Origin: Pycnopodia helianthoides
Taxonomy: Eukaryota > Echinodermata > Asteroidea > Forcipulatida > Asteriidae
Assembly (NCBI GenBank): GCA_032158295.1
Contig: CM063257.1
Span: 15,406,332-15,470,331, forward strand
Length of the DNA: 64,000 nucleotides
Direction: 5' to 3'
Shown: positions 1 to 9,841 of the stretch, piece after piece
Numbering within the stretch: the first letter of the stretch is position 1
Layout: each line of letters starts with the position of its first letter
Translations under genes and position numbers: made by a program
The notes under the pieces: generated by a model
The model's database searches: none
The model's input: the letters and a program-made list of their open reading frames with translations, nothing else
What the model was told of the DNA's origin: nothing

Positions 1-515
1 TTGTGTGGTTATAAAGCATTGGAAAAGAATGGCCACCATTCTGGACGTCATCTTTGTTTTCAAAGACAAGAGTTTTAAAATCTCCAAATATTTATTCTAT
101 TTGATTCATTGTGCTTCAAACCATATGTTAAGACACTTTGTTTGTGTTGTGTTAATCATTCTGGCCGAGCTGGCCCTGGTTTCAGAGTGATCCTCATGGT
201 TGGTTGCTGATCATTCTTGCTATGCCAGCCCTTGGTTTCATTGTTCCGCAAAACATTTTGATTTACCTTTTGTGCGTATTTTCTATTCTCTGCTTATAAA
301 GTATTCAAACAAGAAAAGAAAATTGCAACCATTTGGGACGACATCTTTGTTTCAGATAGTTATTAAATTTATTTATTTATATTATGTTTCCAAATAGTTA
401 TTATATTGGATTCCTTGTGCCTCAAACCATATGTTAAGACACTTTTTTGTCTTTACAGTATGGCTGTGATAAGATTTAAAAATAGCAGCCATTTTGGATG
501 CCATCTTGGTGTTGC
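1..515. repeat. Diverged tandem repeat, period about 300 bp
   Basis: A block running from an AATGGCCACCATTCTGGACG-like segment (about 26-60) to a segment ending CATATGTTAAGACACTTTG (about 123-143) recurs at about 322-445. A third partial start lies at about 478-512 (AGCAGCCATTTTGGATGCC). The spacing of the full units is about 300 bp. No coding signal is seen; the short open frames here do not resemble a protein. Confidence 0.6.
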
Positions 516-707
516 TTTGCTCCCACCAACTTTCTAGGTCGGGTAGATGAAGTTGAAAACCTTCAAAGTCGATATGTAGCTCTTGTTTTAAAAAAGCACT
601 AAGGAAGGAGCCTGTAGATGTATACAACGTGTCCAACCTTTCACAAGCTTTAGCAGATGAATATTTTGTATTGATGCCTAGTAATTATTGCCTATACAAG
701 AACCTTA

Positions 708-1718
708 AGGGAGCGTCTAAAAAGTCGGATCGCTTGGAACGTCCAAATGAGAACACATCACCGTCCCGCTGGGCATACTCCGTGTTCCTGCTCGATCGCG
801 GGCATATCCCCATTTGGACGTTCCACTGCGGGCGCTGTTCCCGCATGTTCCCAAGCAAGAAATCCACGCATTCCCATTGGGACGGTTGCACAGTTTTACC
901 AATTTGGGAACTCGGCCTGTATGTGAACGTGAAATTGCTAACAAAATGGCGTCTCGATCCCCTAGGACGTCGCTGGTGAATCACAGTAAGTGATGTTTTC
1001 CCGTTGTTAAAGTTAACACTATGAATTCACAACACTCTTTTTGAAAAGGGATTGGGATTTACGTTTGTATTTGGATGCAAAACACGAGGTTTATTTCGTC
1101 GGTAGGATGGAAGGTTACGATTTGCCGGACCTACTAAAATATATAATTATCCAAACTTATGAACAAATTCAATACAATTTTAGTAATTGGTCACCACTTA
1201 ACTGCAGTTTAAAATGACACAACATCTAGGCCCTATGAAGTGTGGAAATTATGTAAAATATAATTGTCCTTCTATTGTACTAAGAAGGTAGTCTAGATTT
1301 GAGGAAATAACGGCGAGCGTGAATCACGTAACAGAACATTATAGACTATATTATTTTAACAAAATTGACAACATATTTAAAAGTAGTCGAATTGTTTCAG
1401 ACTAGTTAAAAACATTTATTTTTGAACCTACCGTGCCGCTTGTTGTTGTTTGTTTACTCTTTGAAGTCAACGCAACTCGGGCAATGGGGCGCAAACACAA
1501 ACATGCGCGCAATCGGGCACCATGCAAACTATGTGCGAATTTTCCCAATTGGACGTCCACAAGCAGATCGTTCCCATTGGAACGTTCGCATGGGAACGGT
1601 CAAATTATCATGCCGCCGTGTCCCAACGGGCATGCGGACGCGGTCCAACGAAAAAGGAACGTTCAAATGGGAACGTTCCGTTTTGACGGGAACGTTCCCG
1701 ACTTTTGAGACGCTCCCT
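708..1718. mobile_element. Non-autonomous DNA transposon, about 1 kb, with TIRs
   Basis: The left end AGGGAGCGTCTAAAAAGTCG and the right end CGACTTTTGAGACGCTCCCT are inverted copies of about 20 bp with one mismatch. Both subterminal regions hold many GGAACGTYC/GACGTTCC motifs next to CCCATTTGG or CCCAATTGG (for example 738-745, 810-832, 1535-1600, 1650-1700), as expected of transposase-binding arrays. No transposase is encoded: the frames found here are mirror images of the repeats. Boundaries are good to a few bases; the target duplication is unclear. Confidence 0.65.
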
Positions 1719-2579
1719 AAATGTCTGGTCTTGTACAGTACAACGAGAAGGGTATGAATCATTAATAACTTTTACATGGAATAATGCTCATCAAATGCCA
1801 GCCGATATGCATGGTTTGGTTATCAGCCACTATGAACACAATGTAGCTAGTCTTTTTGCCTTGATAAAATATTAAGCTTTTCTTAGTCATGAAAAAGAAA
1901 GAATAAAAAAAATTGCTTAGTCGCTATTAAAACGAATTCTTTATTAAGGAAATCAAGCCCTTAAGAGTGATGAGAAATACAATTTTATTCTTTGAATTCA
2001 GACTCTTTCTTGTCACGGTTGTGGAAAAAGCTTTTGGTCGCTAATACAGCTTTGTACTTGTTGATACTCAAAAGCTCCATAAAATGTTGTATATCTCCAG
2101 GGGCTACCAAATGGTGGAAATGTCATCCTTTTAACATACCCTCCCAAATGTGTCATGTTATTAATTATGTCAAAACAAACAAGTTTGCAAACTAAGCATC
2201 TTTGGGGGCAAAATTAAATTATGGGGTACAAATTAGATTTTTAACCAAAAAATGCAAAAGGCACACAAACATTGCAAGTTTGGTGATTGGGTTTGCATTT
2301 ATTGATTTTGTTGATTATACAATTTGGTGAAATAACAATAATAATAAAATATGAAAAATATTAATAATATAAACAAATATTTTGTGGAAATGTTTATACA
2401 AAATAGCTCGAAAACTATGGATAATACGGAGGGGAGGGGAAATTATGTGCATGTTAAAAAGGGGGAAAATTGCCTGGCAGCACTGCAAAGAATAAAGTTA
2501 ATGTCGTATTTTTTACAAGACAAATTTCACATCTCATCAATATTTGGGCGATGTTGGTAGCTCTGTATGATTATCTTAG
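1719..2579. other. No gene or clear repeat seen
   Basis: AT-rich sequence with frequent stops in all frames. No recognisable protein, RNA or element. Confidence 0.5.
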
Positions 2580-2880
2580 GTCCGGGTCCAAGCTTTAGGG
2601 CAGGCCAGTCTAGGTAAGGTTTGGAGAAATACGTATGGAAAATATATTTAGGTTTAATGATGGTTGAGGGTCATGTTTAACTTAGGGTCCGGATGATGGT
2701 CATTGTTTGACCAGGGTTAGGATTAGAGTCAGTGTACGAGTCAGGGTCATGTTCATAATCAGGCCTAGTTGGGGTTTGTTGACAGTTAGAGTCAAACTTG
2801 TGGTCTGTGTTAGAATTAGGGTCATGTCTACTGTCTCGAGATAGAAGTCAGGATCAGGGCCTGGATCGTATAACCATAGT
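2580..2880. repeat. Degenerate GGGTCA-type short tandem repeat
   Basis: Motifs such as TCAGGGTCATGTTC, TTAGGGTCCGG and TTAGAGTCA recur every 20-30 bp across this stretch. The array is too diverged for an exact unit. It resembles an old minisatellite; some units look telomere-like (GGGTTAGGATTAG), but there is no regular TTAGGG run. Confidence 0.4.
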
Positions 2881-4540
2881 TAAAATTTAAACGGAACAGC
2901 TATGTGTTCGTCCAGACACCTAATGTCTAGTTTATTATCATTATTCTTCTCAAATTGAACGTGACCACAGGGAAACTAGTCTACCTTGGTTAATACTCCA
3001 ACTTGGTCTGAAGACCTTTACGATCCTGCACAGCCCGAGTTTCCTAAAAAAGATGTTTAGTTTTCAAAACGCTTGCAGTAGAATCGTGGTTCAAACTTCA
3101 AAAGCTATTCCCGTACAATTATCGTCCTTGTCGTTAATAACGTCATTAAATAAAATTTTATTCAGAACTAATTAGTCCCTTCGGAACAGTAAGTGCCTCT
3201 CATTAACGGCTACCGGTAATTTTTATGGCGACTACTTTTTTTATCAGGATGAACATAATATTGTTTGTAGGCATTAAATATTAATTGCTAAGTCATTAGT
3301 TTTTTACAGTATCATCATGATTTTAAAAAGATCATTCTTGGTATCAAATGAGCGTGGTGTTGATACGAGCTAAATTATGTTATCATCATTAGCATTAACA
3401 TTTTACAAGTCAACTGTGAAGGGGAAATTAAAAATGATATGTACACAAAATTGCTATTGACCTGACCAACGCGTAAACCAATGACTACCTAGTTTTATTT
3501 TAATGTTTTCCCACCAAACACAAGCAGGTGAACCTTTCCTCCTACCGCATGTATACAGTGTTTCGCTTTGGGCGGCTCGGCGGTCAAGTGGCTAAAAGTT
3601 TTATATAGTTTGGGTCATTGTTTAACGACCTACAATCACCAGATATTGACCAACATTTGCAAACTAAAAAGGGTATGAAGGGTCCACTTTAGTCACATTA
3701 GGTTCCATTCAACTTGGAGATGATATCAAAGGAATTAAAGTTATTAATAAGTTTGATTGTTGCCAAATTTTCCTAAGCTAATCAATAATTGTACTGTTAA
3801 GTTATTGGTTATTGTAGCAAGATAGCGGCACCGGAAAATGTATGACTTAATTTAAGACCTATTATTAATTTAGGGCTGATTTTGATTATAGTCAAAGGAC
3901 CAGAGTACCCTATAAAAATTACAAACCCTGTCCTGGGGGCCTTTGGGATGTGGTGCTCAGTTGGAAAGCCGAAACTCGTACATCATTTTCACCAAATGTT
4001 CATTCACCATCTGGCAAATGTGGGCAGATATTGAACGAAATGTTTCAAGAGCAATGGTGATAGGGGTCTCGATCGGGGTTACATTATCGAACCACGGAGG
4101 TCATCAGACCATGACACTCAGAACTGAAAGAATCGGGGCACCTGGGTCGGCTGGGCATCACAAGGGTCAAACTTGTGCCCCCACCCAAACCTAGCCACTA
4201 TTTAGGCCATTGTTACACCAGTGATTAACAATACAATTTGTAACATCAACAGTAACACCAAAATCAAACACCAAAGGAACTCTAAACATCGAAGAAAAAC
4301 AAATAATTGATGTAATGACAACAGAACGCAGTGAAAGCAGTAGCAGCATCAATGGCAGCACCAACATTAATTATATGATTTCGAGGCTGCACTGTGTAAG
4401 GGACACATTGACACATAATTCATCATTGCATTAAAAATTTCGATTAAACGTGTATCTAGTGCTATTAGAGAGGATTCTAAATTATACTTGGCCCCCAATA
4501 GTGATTTTCATAAATATGGAAATTTTAGGCATAAGCTTCG
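2881..4540. other. Noncoding; one patch similar to 13216-13300
   Basis: No gene is recognised. Positions about 4205-4280 (TTACACCAGTGATT followed by AACATCAACAGTAACA) match about 13216-13300 in intron 2 of the LamG gene. The duplication at 4541-6590 may therefore once have reached further into that gene. Confidence 0.4.
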
Positions 4541-4611
4541 ATATGATATAAGATCTGACTCTTTCATATTAGACTAGATGTAACTTTGGGGTGAACACAA
4601 TTTATTTCATA

Positions 4612-4982
4612 GTTAATTTTTTTAATTTTTGTAATATCTTACTCATAAGGCCTGACGGCCACTTCAACGTGAGGGCCATGCCTAACTGATTTGGGCTGTC
4701 ATCCCAAATCAACAGTCACTAGGGGCATGTCGCCACCAGAAATGGGGCTGAATTAGGGTTACCCCCTTCACAGTCCATCAGGATGTAGGCATGGGTATCA
4801 TTCAATAGGAGCCTGGCTAGTAGAGCAGAATGCACTGCCTTCCAAACTGTTTGCGTAGCAAATATGGTTATTAGTGCCTTGCACAAGGGACAAGAGTGTA
4901 ATGACCGGGATTCGAACCCACACATTGCTGCTGACAGCACCAGAGCTTGGGTCCACTGAACAAGAGCGCTTGGCCACGACAC
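4612..4982 (-). mobile_element. tRNA-derived SINE (minus strand)
   Basis: Read on the minus strand, the element begins GTGTCGTGGCCAAGCG (RNA polymerase III A-box-like) and has the B box GGTTCGAATCC about 70 bp further on, as in a tRNA-derived head. The body then runs through TTGATTTGGGATGACAGCCC and GTGGCCGTCAGGCCTTATG to an A-rich end near 4612. The head is shared with the SINEs at 25090 and 63566, but the body differs, so this is another subfamily. Confidence 0.7.
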
Positions 4983-5356
4983 GCAACGAATGTCGGAACA
5001 GCTAATAAATGAAATAAATAAACAAACCGGGACTAACTAATGCAATTCATACAAGTTATAACAATGATATCGAAACAACATTGAAAGCATTACACCGAAG
5101 AACAACAATAAACAGCTGACCAACGAAGAAACAAACAAATAAACAAATAATCAAACACCCAAACACCCCAAGTAGCAAGAATAACAGCGGCTGCTGGAAA
5201 AGCAGCAGCAAAAACATCGACAGCACTGTCTGCAACAGTCGTATCACAAAAGTATAAATAAATTGAAGCAAACACAAAAGGCAAACTATGGACAACAAGA
5301 AAAACAAACAGCAACAGCAAAACCATAAGAAACAACATTAACAGAGAATAAACACA

Positions 5357-5383
5357 CAAAAAAAATATATATATATATATATA
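5357..5383. repeat. (AT)n microsatellite
   Basis: Uninterrupted AT dinucleotides following a short A run. Confidence 0.9.
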
Positions 5384-5431
5384 TGAATAAAGAAAAACAT
5401 CCTTGCCAAAAAACAAACGATTTTCATTTAC

Positions 5432-5477
5432 CTTCAGTACACCATACCAGGAATCCGATCAACAGCAAACTCTTCAT
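5432..5477 (-). CDS. Orphan signal-peptide exon, paralogue of the LamG gene first exon
   Basis: The minus strand encodes MKSLLLIGFLVWCTE and then one G before a donor GTAAAT. It is a start codon, a hydrophobic stretch and a phase-1 donor, exactly as in exon 1 of the LamG gene (17777-17822), from which it differs by V to I and silent changes. The flank just upstream is also conserved (TTGAGTCAGCTCAC against TTGAGTCAACTCAC). No matching downstream exon was found to the left of it in this window. It could be the start of a neighbouring paralogue continuing beyond base 1, or a stranded exon in a broken copy. Confidence 0.6.
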
Positions 5478-6914
5478 CTTCGATATTTCTACTTTACTCC
5501 TGTGAGCTGACTCAATAATTTTGAGTTGAAAAATAGCAATTTAAAAAGACGTCGACTACAGTTTTGACTTCATCACTGCGCGCACCGTATTATTTACAGT
5601 ATTGCACAGGCTTTTCCACTTACGCCACGGTGGCTGCTTCTGATACTTGACGCATTTTCATTGTCACTCAAGTGGAAAATTTGATATTGCTGACTGAAAG
5701 AGATGATGATCTATTGAGTAGAGTAGAGAAAATTGCGTTAAAGCTCAACGATTATTTTAAAAAAGAAGAAAAAAGAATATATGTATATTCTAGTTTTCCC
5801 CAAAAGACATTTAGGTCATCATCGTCCACTGAGATTTTGAAAGAAGGCTAAGTTCTACCAGCTTACAACAATGCATCTTGAGGTGACTGCAGCTACACTG
5901 TTCACAGTCAACCCTGTTACTGTCTTACCATTCAATATCAACCAGTGTGGTTTGAATGAGATAAATAAACTTTGCCAACCTGCAAACACCATGCGTTTAG
6001 TACCTTCAACAGTTCAGAGTCAACCCTCCTGCTGGTTGACCACTCACTGTTGTCGACTTTGGTCAACGATATCAAACTAAGCCAATTTGCAATATGATAT
6101 GTTGCGGTGAATTATCTATACTGACAAAGCCGTCCGATCAACCATGATTTTAAATTTAAAGTCAGCATTTAAGAACACAAGAATACTGTATATCGCCATC
6201 TGAAACTATCATTACTATATGCAAAATTATTATAGTGTAGCTATAATTTTGACAAAGCCCTGCTTTTCAAGAGCATTTGGTATTGAATATGCCCCAAGGC
6301 TGATCACTGAAAATGTAAATAGCTCGTTTGTTTTGTATTGCCTTTTTGTACGTGGATGAAACTAGGACAAGGCTATGCAATATTAAGTTGTGAAACAGGG
6401 AGTGGGGACGAAAAGGAAGCAATGGAAATACCACAAAAGAAAAACGAACAAATCAAACACATTTCTGATTCATTTAATTCAATTGGTAAACACTTTATTT
6501 CATTTTTAATGTCAAGTGCCATAATTTTTTATAAATGGACAGAAGTAATGCTGTGCTAAAGTTGTTGGATAATATATTTGTTCACACTTTTAATCATTGT
6601 GAGTTTCCTGACCTTATTTCTGTAATTCTTAGTCATTGACCTCAATTAATAACTATTTGTTTCGGTCAAGTTGCCTTTAAGCTGTATTAAATTACTCTGG
6701 ATTTAAATTGATTGCTATTTTCTATGATAAATTTAAGCTCGGACATTAATTAGGATCCAATTCTAATATTTCAGCTGAACACGTTCTTATTACTACGTGG
6801 AACAAGGCAAAGTTCAATTTAGAGTAGATTCCAATTGGTATGTAAAGATTTGGTTACACGCTACAAATTTTACAGTTATATTCAAACTCAACACTTAGGT
6901 ATTTACCACTAAAT

Positions 6915-7298
6915 TTAAAGGAACATTACAGAATTGGTCTTTGCTAACAAAACAGTTGCTGGCAGTGTAATCACTTTACGTAATCCACCATATACATAAA
7001 CTGACAAACCTGTAGAAGTTTGAGATCGATCGCCCCTCTGGGTCACGAGAAAATAGTGAAAAACCGACTACACATTTGCAAGAAATCATATAGGTTCAAC
7101 AGATGAATAAAACACTCACTGAGCGATAAACTCCAAACGGAAAATCAGTTTATTCATTTCTCATCAAATATGGCATTTCAGACAGAAATATTTCAAGGGA
7201 TGTTTTCTACTATCATCATCATTAGACCGTGTAGACTTTATGTAAATCTGTGATCAAAAGTATATTTTACAATTACCAATTCTGTAATGTGCCTTTAA
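6915..7298 (+). mobile_element. TTAA-1 element (copy A)
   Basis: TTAA is followed by AGGAACATTACAGAATTGG at the left, and CCAATTCTGTAATGTGCCT is followed by TTAA at the right. The centre holds CGCTCACTGAGCG. There is no coding capacity. Family traits, shared by all TTAA-1 copies: 380-395 bp, TIR of about 20 bp, TTAA flanks, and a conserved internal stretch (GTTTGAGATCGATCG, GGTCACGAGAAAATAGTG). Confidence 0.85.
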
Positions 7299-7599
7299 AC
7301 CTCCCACTATTTGACTATTCACCCCAACCACTGTGTTTTTAAATAATAGATAAGTTTGGTGATTTAATGTACACAATATTTACATAAACATTAACAATAA
7401 TTTTATTTACTGAGGCGCCTCAAGCTGATCCAACCGCGAGGCTCTTTACAACATTAAACATTTCTTAATGAGTAAAAGAGAATTTTTAAAGACATGACTA
7501 CATTATTTACAGTCGACCCTCCTACTAACTGACGATTCAATTTTTTGTTGTACTTAAAACGGTGTCTTTATTTTTCAAAATGGTGGTCTTTAATGTTAT

Positions 7600-9060
7600 T
7601 ATTTCATGTTATATCAGGCTGGTATATTATAATGCTATAATTTCTTTGCAAAGCAGGCTGGTTACACGATTGTTATTGTCCTGTATTCTATCGGTCAACA
7701 GTGGTCAGTTTTTTTTTTGTTTTTTTTTTTACATCTTAAAAGCATTTTATCTACCTAGAAATATTCACACAAATTTGCCAATATTCAACTAGTGGTAAAT
7801 TATGAACATTTACGAAATGCTTCATCTTCCACATTTTTTAGCCGATTGCAGCCTAACTTGGTTCATTGTTGTATTGCTTAGAGTGAAACAAATTGCCAGT
7901 GGTCATCTATTGGTCAACAGTGGTCATTTCAAAAAAAAATAAAACACGATATTGCATTTTTTTTCATGTATTTCATTTATTTAAGGATATTCATAAAAAT
8001 CGGCCAATGGTCAGTTATGGTCACGCGTGAAAAAAACAATTGTTTTACTCATTTCTCTAAAACGAAAGCATTTTAGGCAGAAATATTTTAAGGGAACCCT
8101 TTCTACCGTTACTTACTTTAAATCATGTAAGTTATGTGTGAATCTGTGAGAATTTGTGTTTTTCGATCTTACCAATAGTGTACAGGCTGGGCCTCTAAGC
8201 ACTAGTTCTTTCTTTCTTTCTTCGGTCAATTGAACAATTTTAACCAAACCTGGTCAAATTACACCGTAACACATGTCCTATCCAGGAACGGTCGTAGATT
8301 TTGACCAATGGTCATCTGTTGGGCAGTATTGGTCAGTAATCGAATTTTTACAAACTGCTTTCTCTCCCACATTCTTTAGCGGATTGCAGCCTTATTGCAG
8401 GATCAATGCCTTATAACCTCCAGCTAGAATTGGGCAGTCGTGGTCAGTAATCGAATATTTGCAAAATGCTTCTTCTCCCACATTTAGTACAAACTTAGTA
8501 CAATGCTTCATTGACTCGAACAACAACTGGAGTACACACATTTTGGCCAGTGGTCACAGATCAGTCAACATTGGTCATTAATAATGTTTTGTTACATTTT
8601 AAATGTAGTTCATCTATCTAGGAATGTTATAAAACATTTGCCAGTGGTCACCAAGTGGTCAGTAGAGGTAATGTTATGAATTTTTACAAAATGTTTAATC
8701 TTCCACACTCCTTGGCCGATACCAGCTTAACTTAGTTCAGTGTTATTATGGTCAGAAGAAATATTTTTGCCAATAGTCACCTATTAGTCAACAGTTGGCA
8801 TTTTATGAAAATAATAAAATAAACATATTGTCCTTTACAATTAATATGTATTTAATTCATTTAAGGATGTTAATAAACTTTGGGCAACGGTCATCTCGTG
8901 GTCAGTGGGGGTTGTTTAATGAAAATTAACTGAATACTTCTCAATTTGCTACCCAACCCGGTCAACTGCCTCAGTGGCTCGAGCTCCATTTTGGGTGTTC
9001 ACGGCTTTTGGCCAATGCTCACATATTGGTCAGCAGTGGTCATTTTGTGAAAACAACAAA
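7600..9060. repeat. Decayed satellite with GGTCA motifs, period about 115 bp
   Basis: The motif CCARTGGTCA...TTGGTCARCAGTGGTCA recurs near 7690, 7900, 8000, 8310, 8430, 8550, 8650, 8770, 8890 and 9020. A second motif (TTTACAAAATGCTTC...CCCACATT...GCCGATTGCAGC) alternates with it near 7815, 8350, 8460 and 8695. The array lies directly downstream of the 3' end of the LamG gene. It is heavily diverged, with no coding signal. Confidence 0.65.
8025..8196 (-). mobile_element. Truncated TTAA-2 element inside the satellite
   Basis: The stretch AAAGCATTTTAGGCAGAAAT through TCATGTAAGTTATGTGTGAA to CTTACCAATAGTGTACAGG matches one half of the intact TTAA-2 copies (36591-36933, 59163-59508). The other half is missing. 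Confidence 0.6.
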
Positions 9061-9079
9061 GCCGTTTGTATATTCTAAA

Positions 9080-9085
9080 TTTATT
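9080..9085 (-). terminator. Polyadenylation signal of the LamG gene
   Basis: AATAAA on the minus strand, about 26 nt past the TAA stop at 9111-9113. Its position suits a very short 3' UTR. Confidence 0.55.
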
Positions 9086-9110
9086 TCACGGCGCATTTTT
9101 AACCCCTAGC

Positions 9111-9841
9111 TTAATTTGTTATTTTCTTCAGATTCTTGATCTCGTCCTGGTTAAGGAGACGATCAAAAACAATAAGATTGCTGTATGCAGCAGAACCACA
9201 GTGGTCATCGAGTGAACGGTCTAAAGTACATTGGTTGGTCATACCCAAGTACAGCTTAGTACAACTATCCAAAAACGGACCATCATTAAGAACGTGGTTG
9301 TCAGCAAGCTTAAATTCTCCGTCAATGTAAAGCCTCGAAACATTCACTACCTTCTGATTCACTTCAAACGATGCAGCCAGGTGAAACCATTTATCTAAAG
9401 GGATTTTTGTTTTGTGATAAGTGTCAACAATGACGGATCTGTCTGTGCGGACAGTAAATGTAAACTTTTCGTCTTGGCTTTTGTACAGCAGGGCAATACC
9501 CCTGGCCCAACGTGTTTGTCCTCCAGAGCTGATGTAGTATCTTTCTCCGGTGAAACCTGATGACGTATTTATCTTGAGCCATAAAGACCACGTCATAGAT
9601 TCACAGAGACCCGGGTCAGAGATGCAGGTGTCCTCAAAGTTGCCAAGGTCTAAGTATGAGCCTGCCTGAGTATACACAGCGCATGCGTGATCAGCTACGT
9701 CAGGACCAGGAACCATCTTCACAAGGTTTGTGTTTCCTCTTACATCATACTCGGTGCTGTTGACCGTAACAGCGTCGCACTCTCCTGGGTTGCCGTCTCG
9801 GCGAAGCGATCGCTTGAGAATAATATGCTTTCCAAGCGGAT
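9111..9841 (-). CDS. LamG gene, exon 4 (LamG domain and stop)
   Basis: The acceptor is TTTAG before 9841. The first two bases (AT) complete an Asn codon begun in exon 3. The frame stays open through ECDAVTVNSTEYDV and the LamG domain to TAA at 9113-9111. The first in-frame ATG, at about 9716, is internal and is not a start. Confidence 0.85.

Larger units (their letters stand above)
4541..6590. repeat. Segmental duplication, copy 1 (partner 17285-18880)
   Basis: The segment starts at AAGCTTCGATATGATATAAG and ends near ATGCTGTGCT...TTGTTCACACTTTT. It is collinear with 17285-18880 through the ACA-rich stretch, the signal-peptide exon, the CTACACTGTTCACAGTCAAC stretch and the GAAACTAGGACAAGG stretch. 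Copy 1 is longer partly because a SINE is inserted in it. See 17285-18880 for the gene-bearing copy. Confidence 0.8.

Noticed and set aside
685..984. Overlapping frames of 75-116 codons on both strands
   Set aside because: They are produced by the GGAACGTYC-rich ends of the 708-1718 transposon; peptides on the two strands mirror each other.
2580..2880. Interstitial telomeric repeat
   Set aside because: GGGTTAGGATTAG words occur but there is no regular TTAGGG array.
4728..4982. Free-standing tRNA gene on the minus strand
   Set aside because: A and B boxes are present, but the head is fused to a SINE body and the cloverleaf is damaged.
5056..5416. Hydrophobic minus-strand frames, also seen at 17412-17776
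   Set aside because: They translate ACA-rich low-complexity DNA in the duplicated segment and are not conserved as frames between the two copies.
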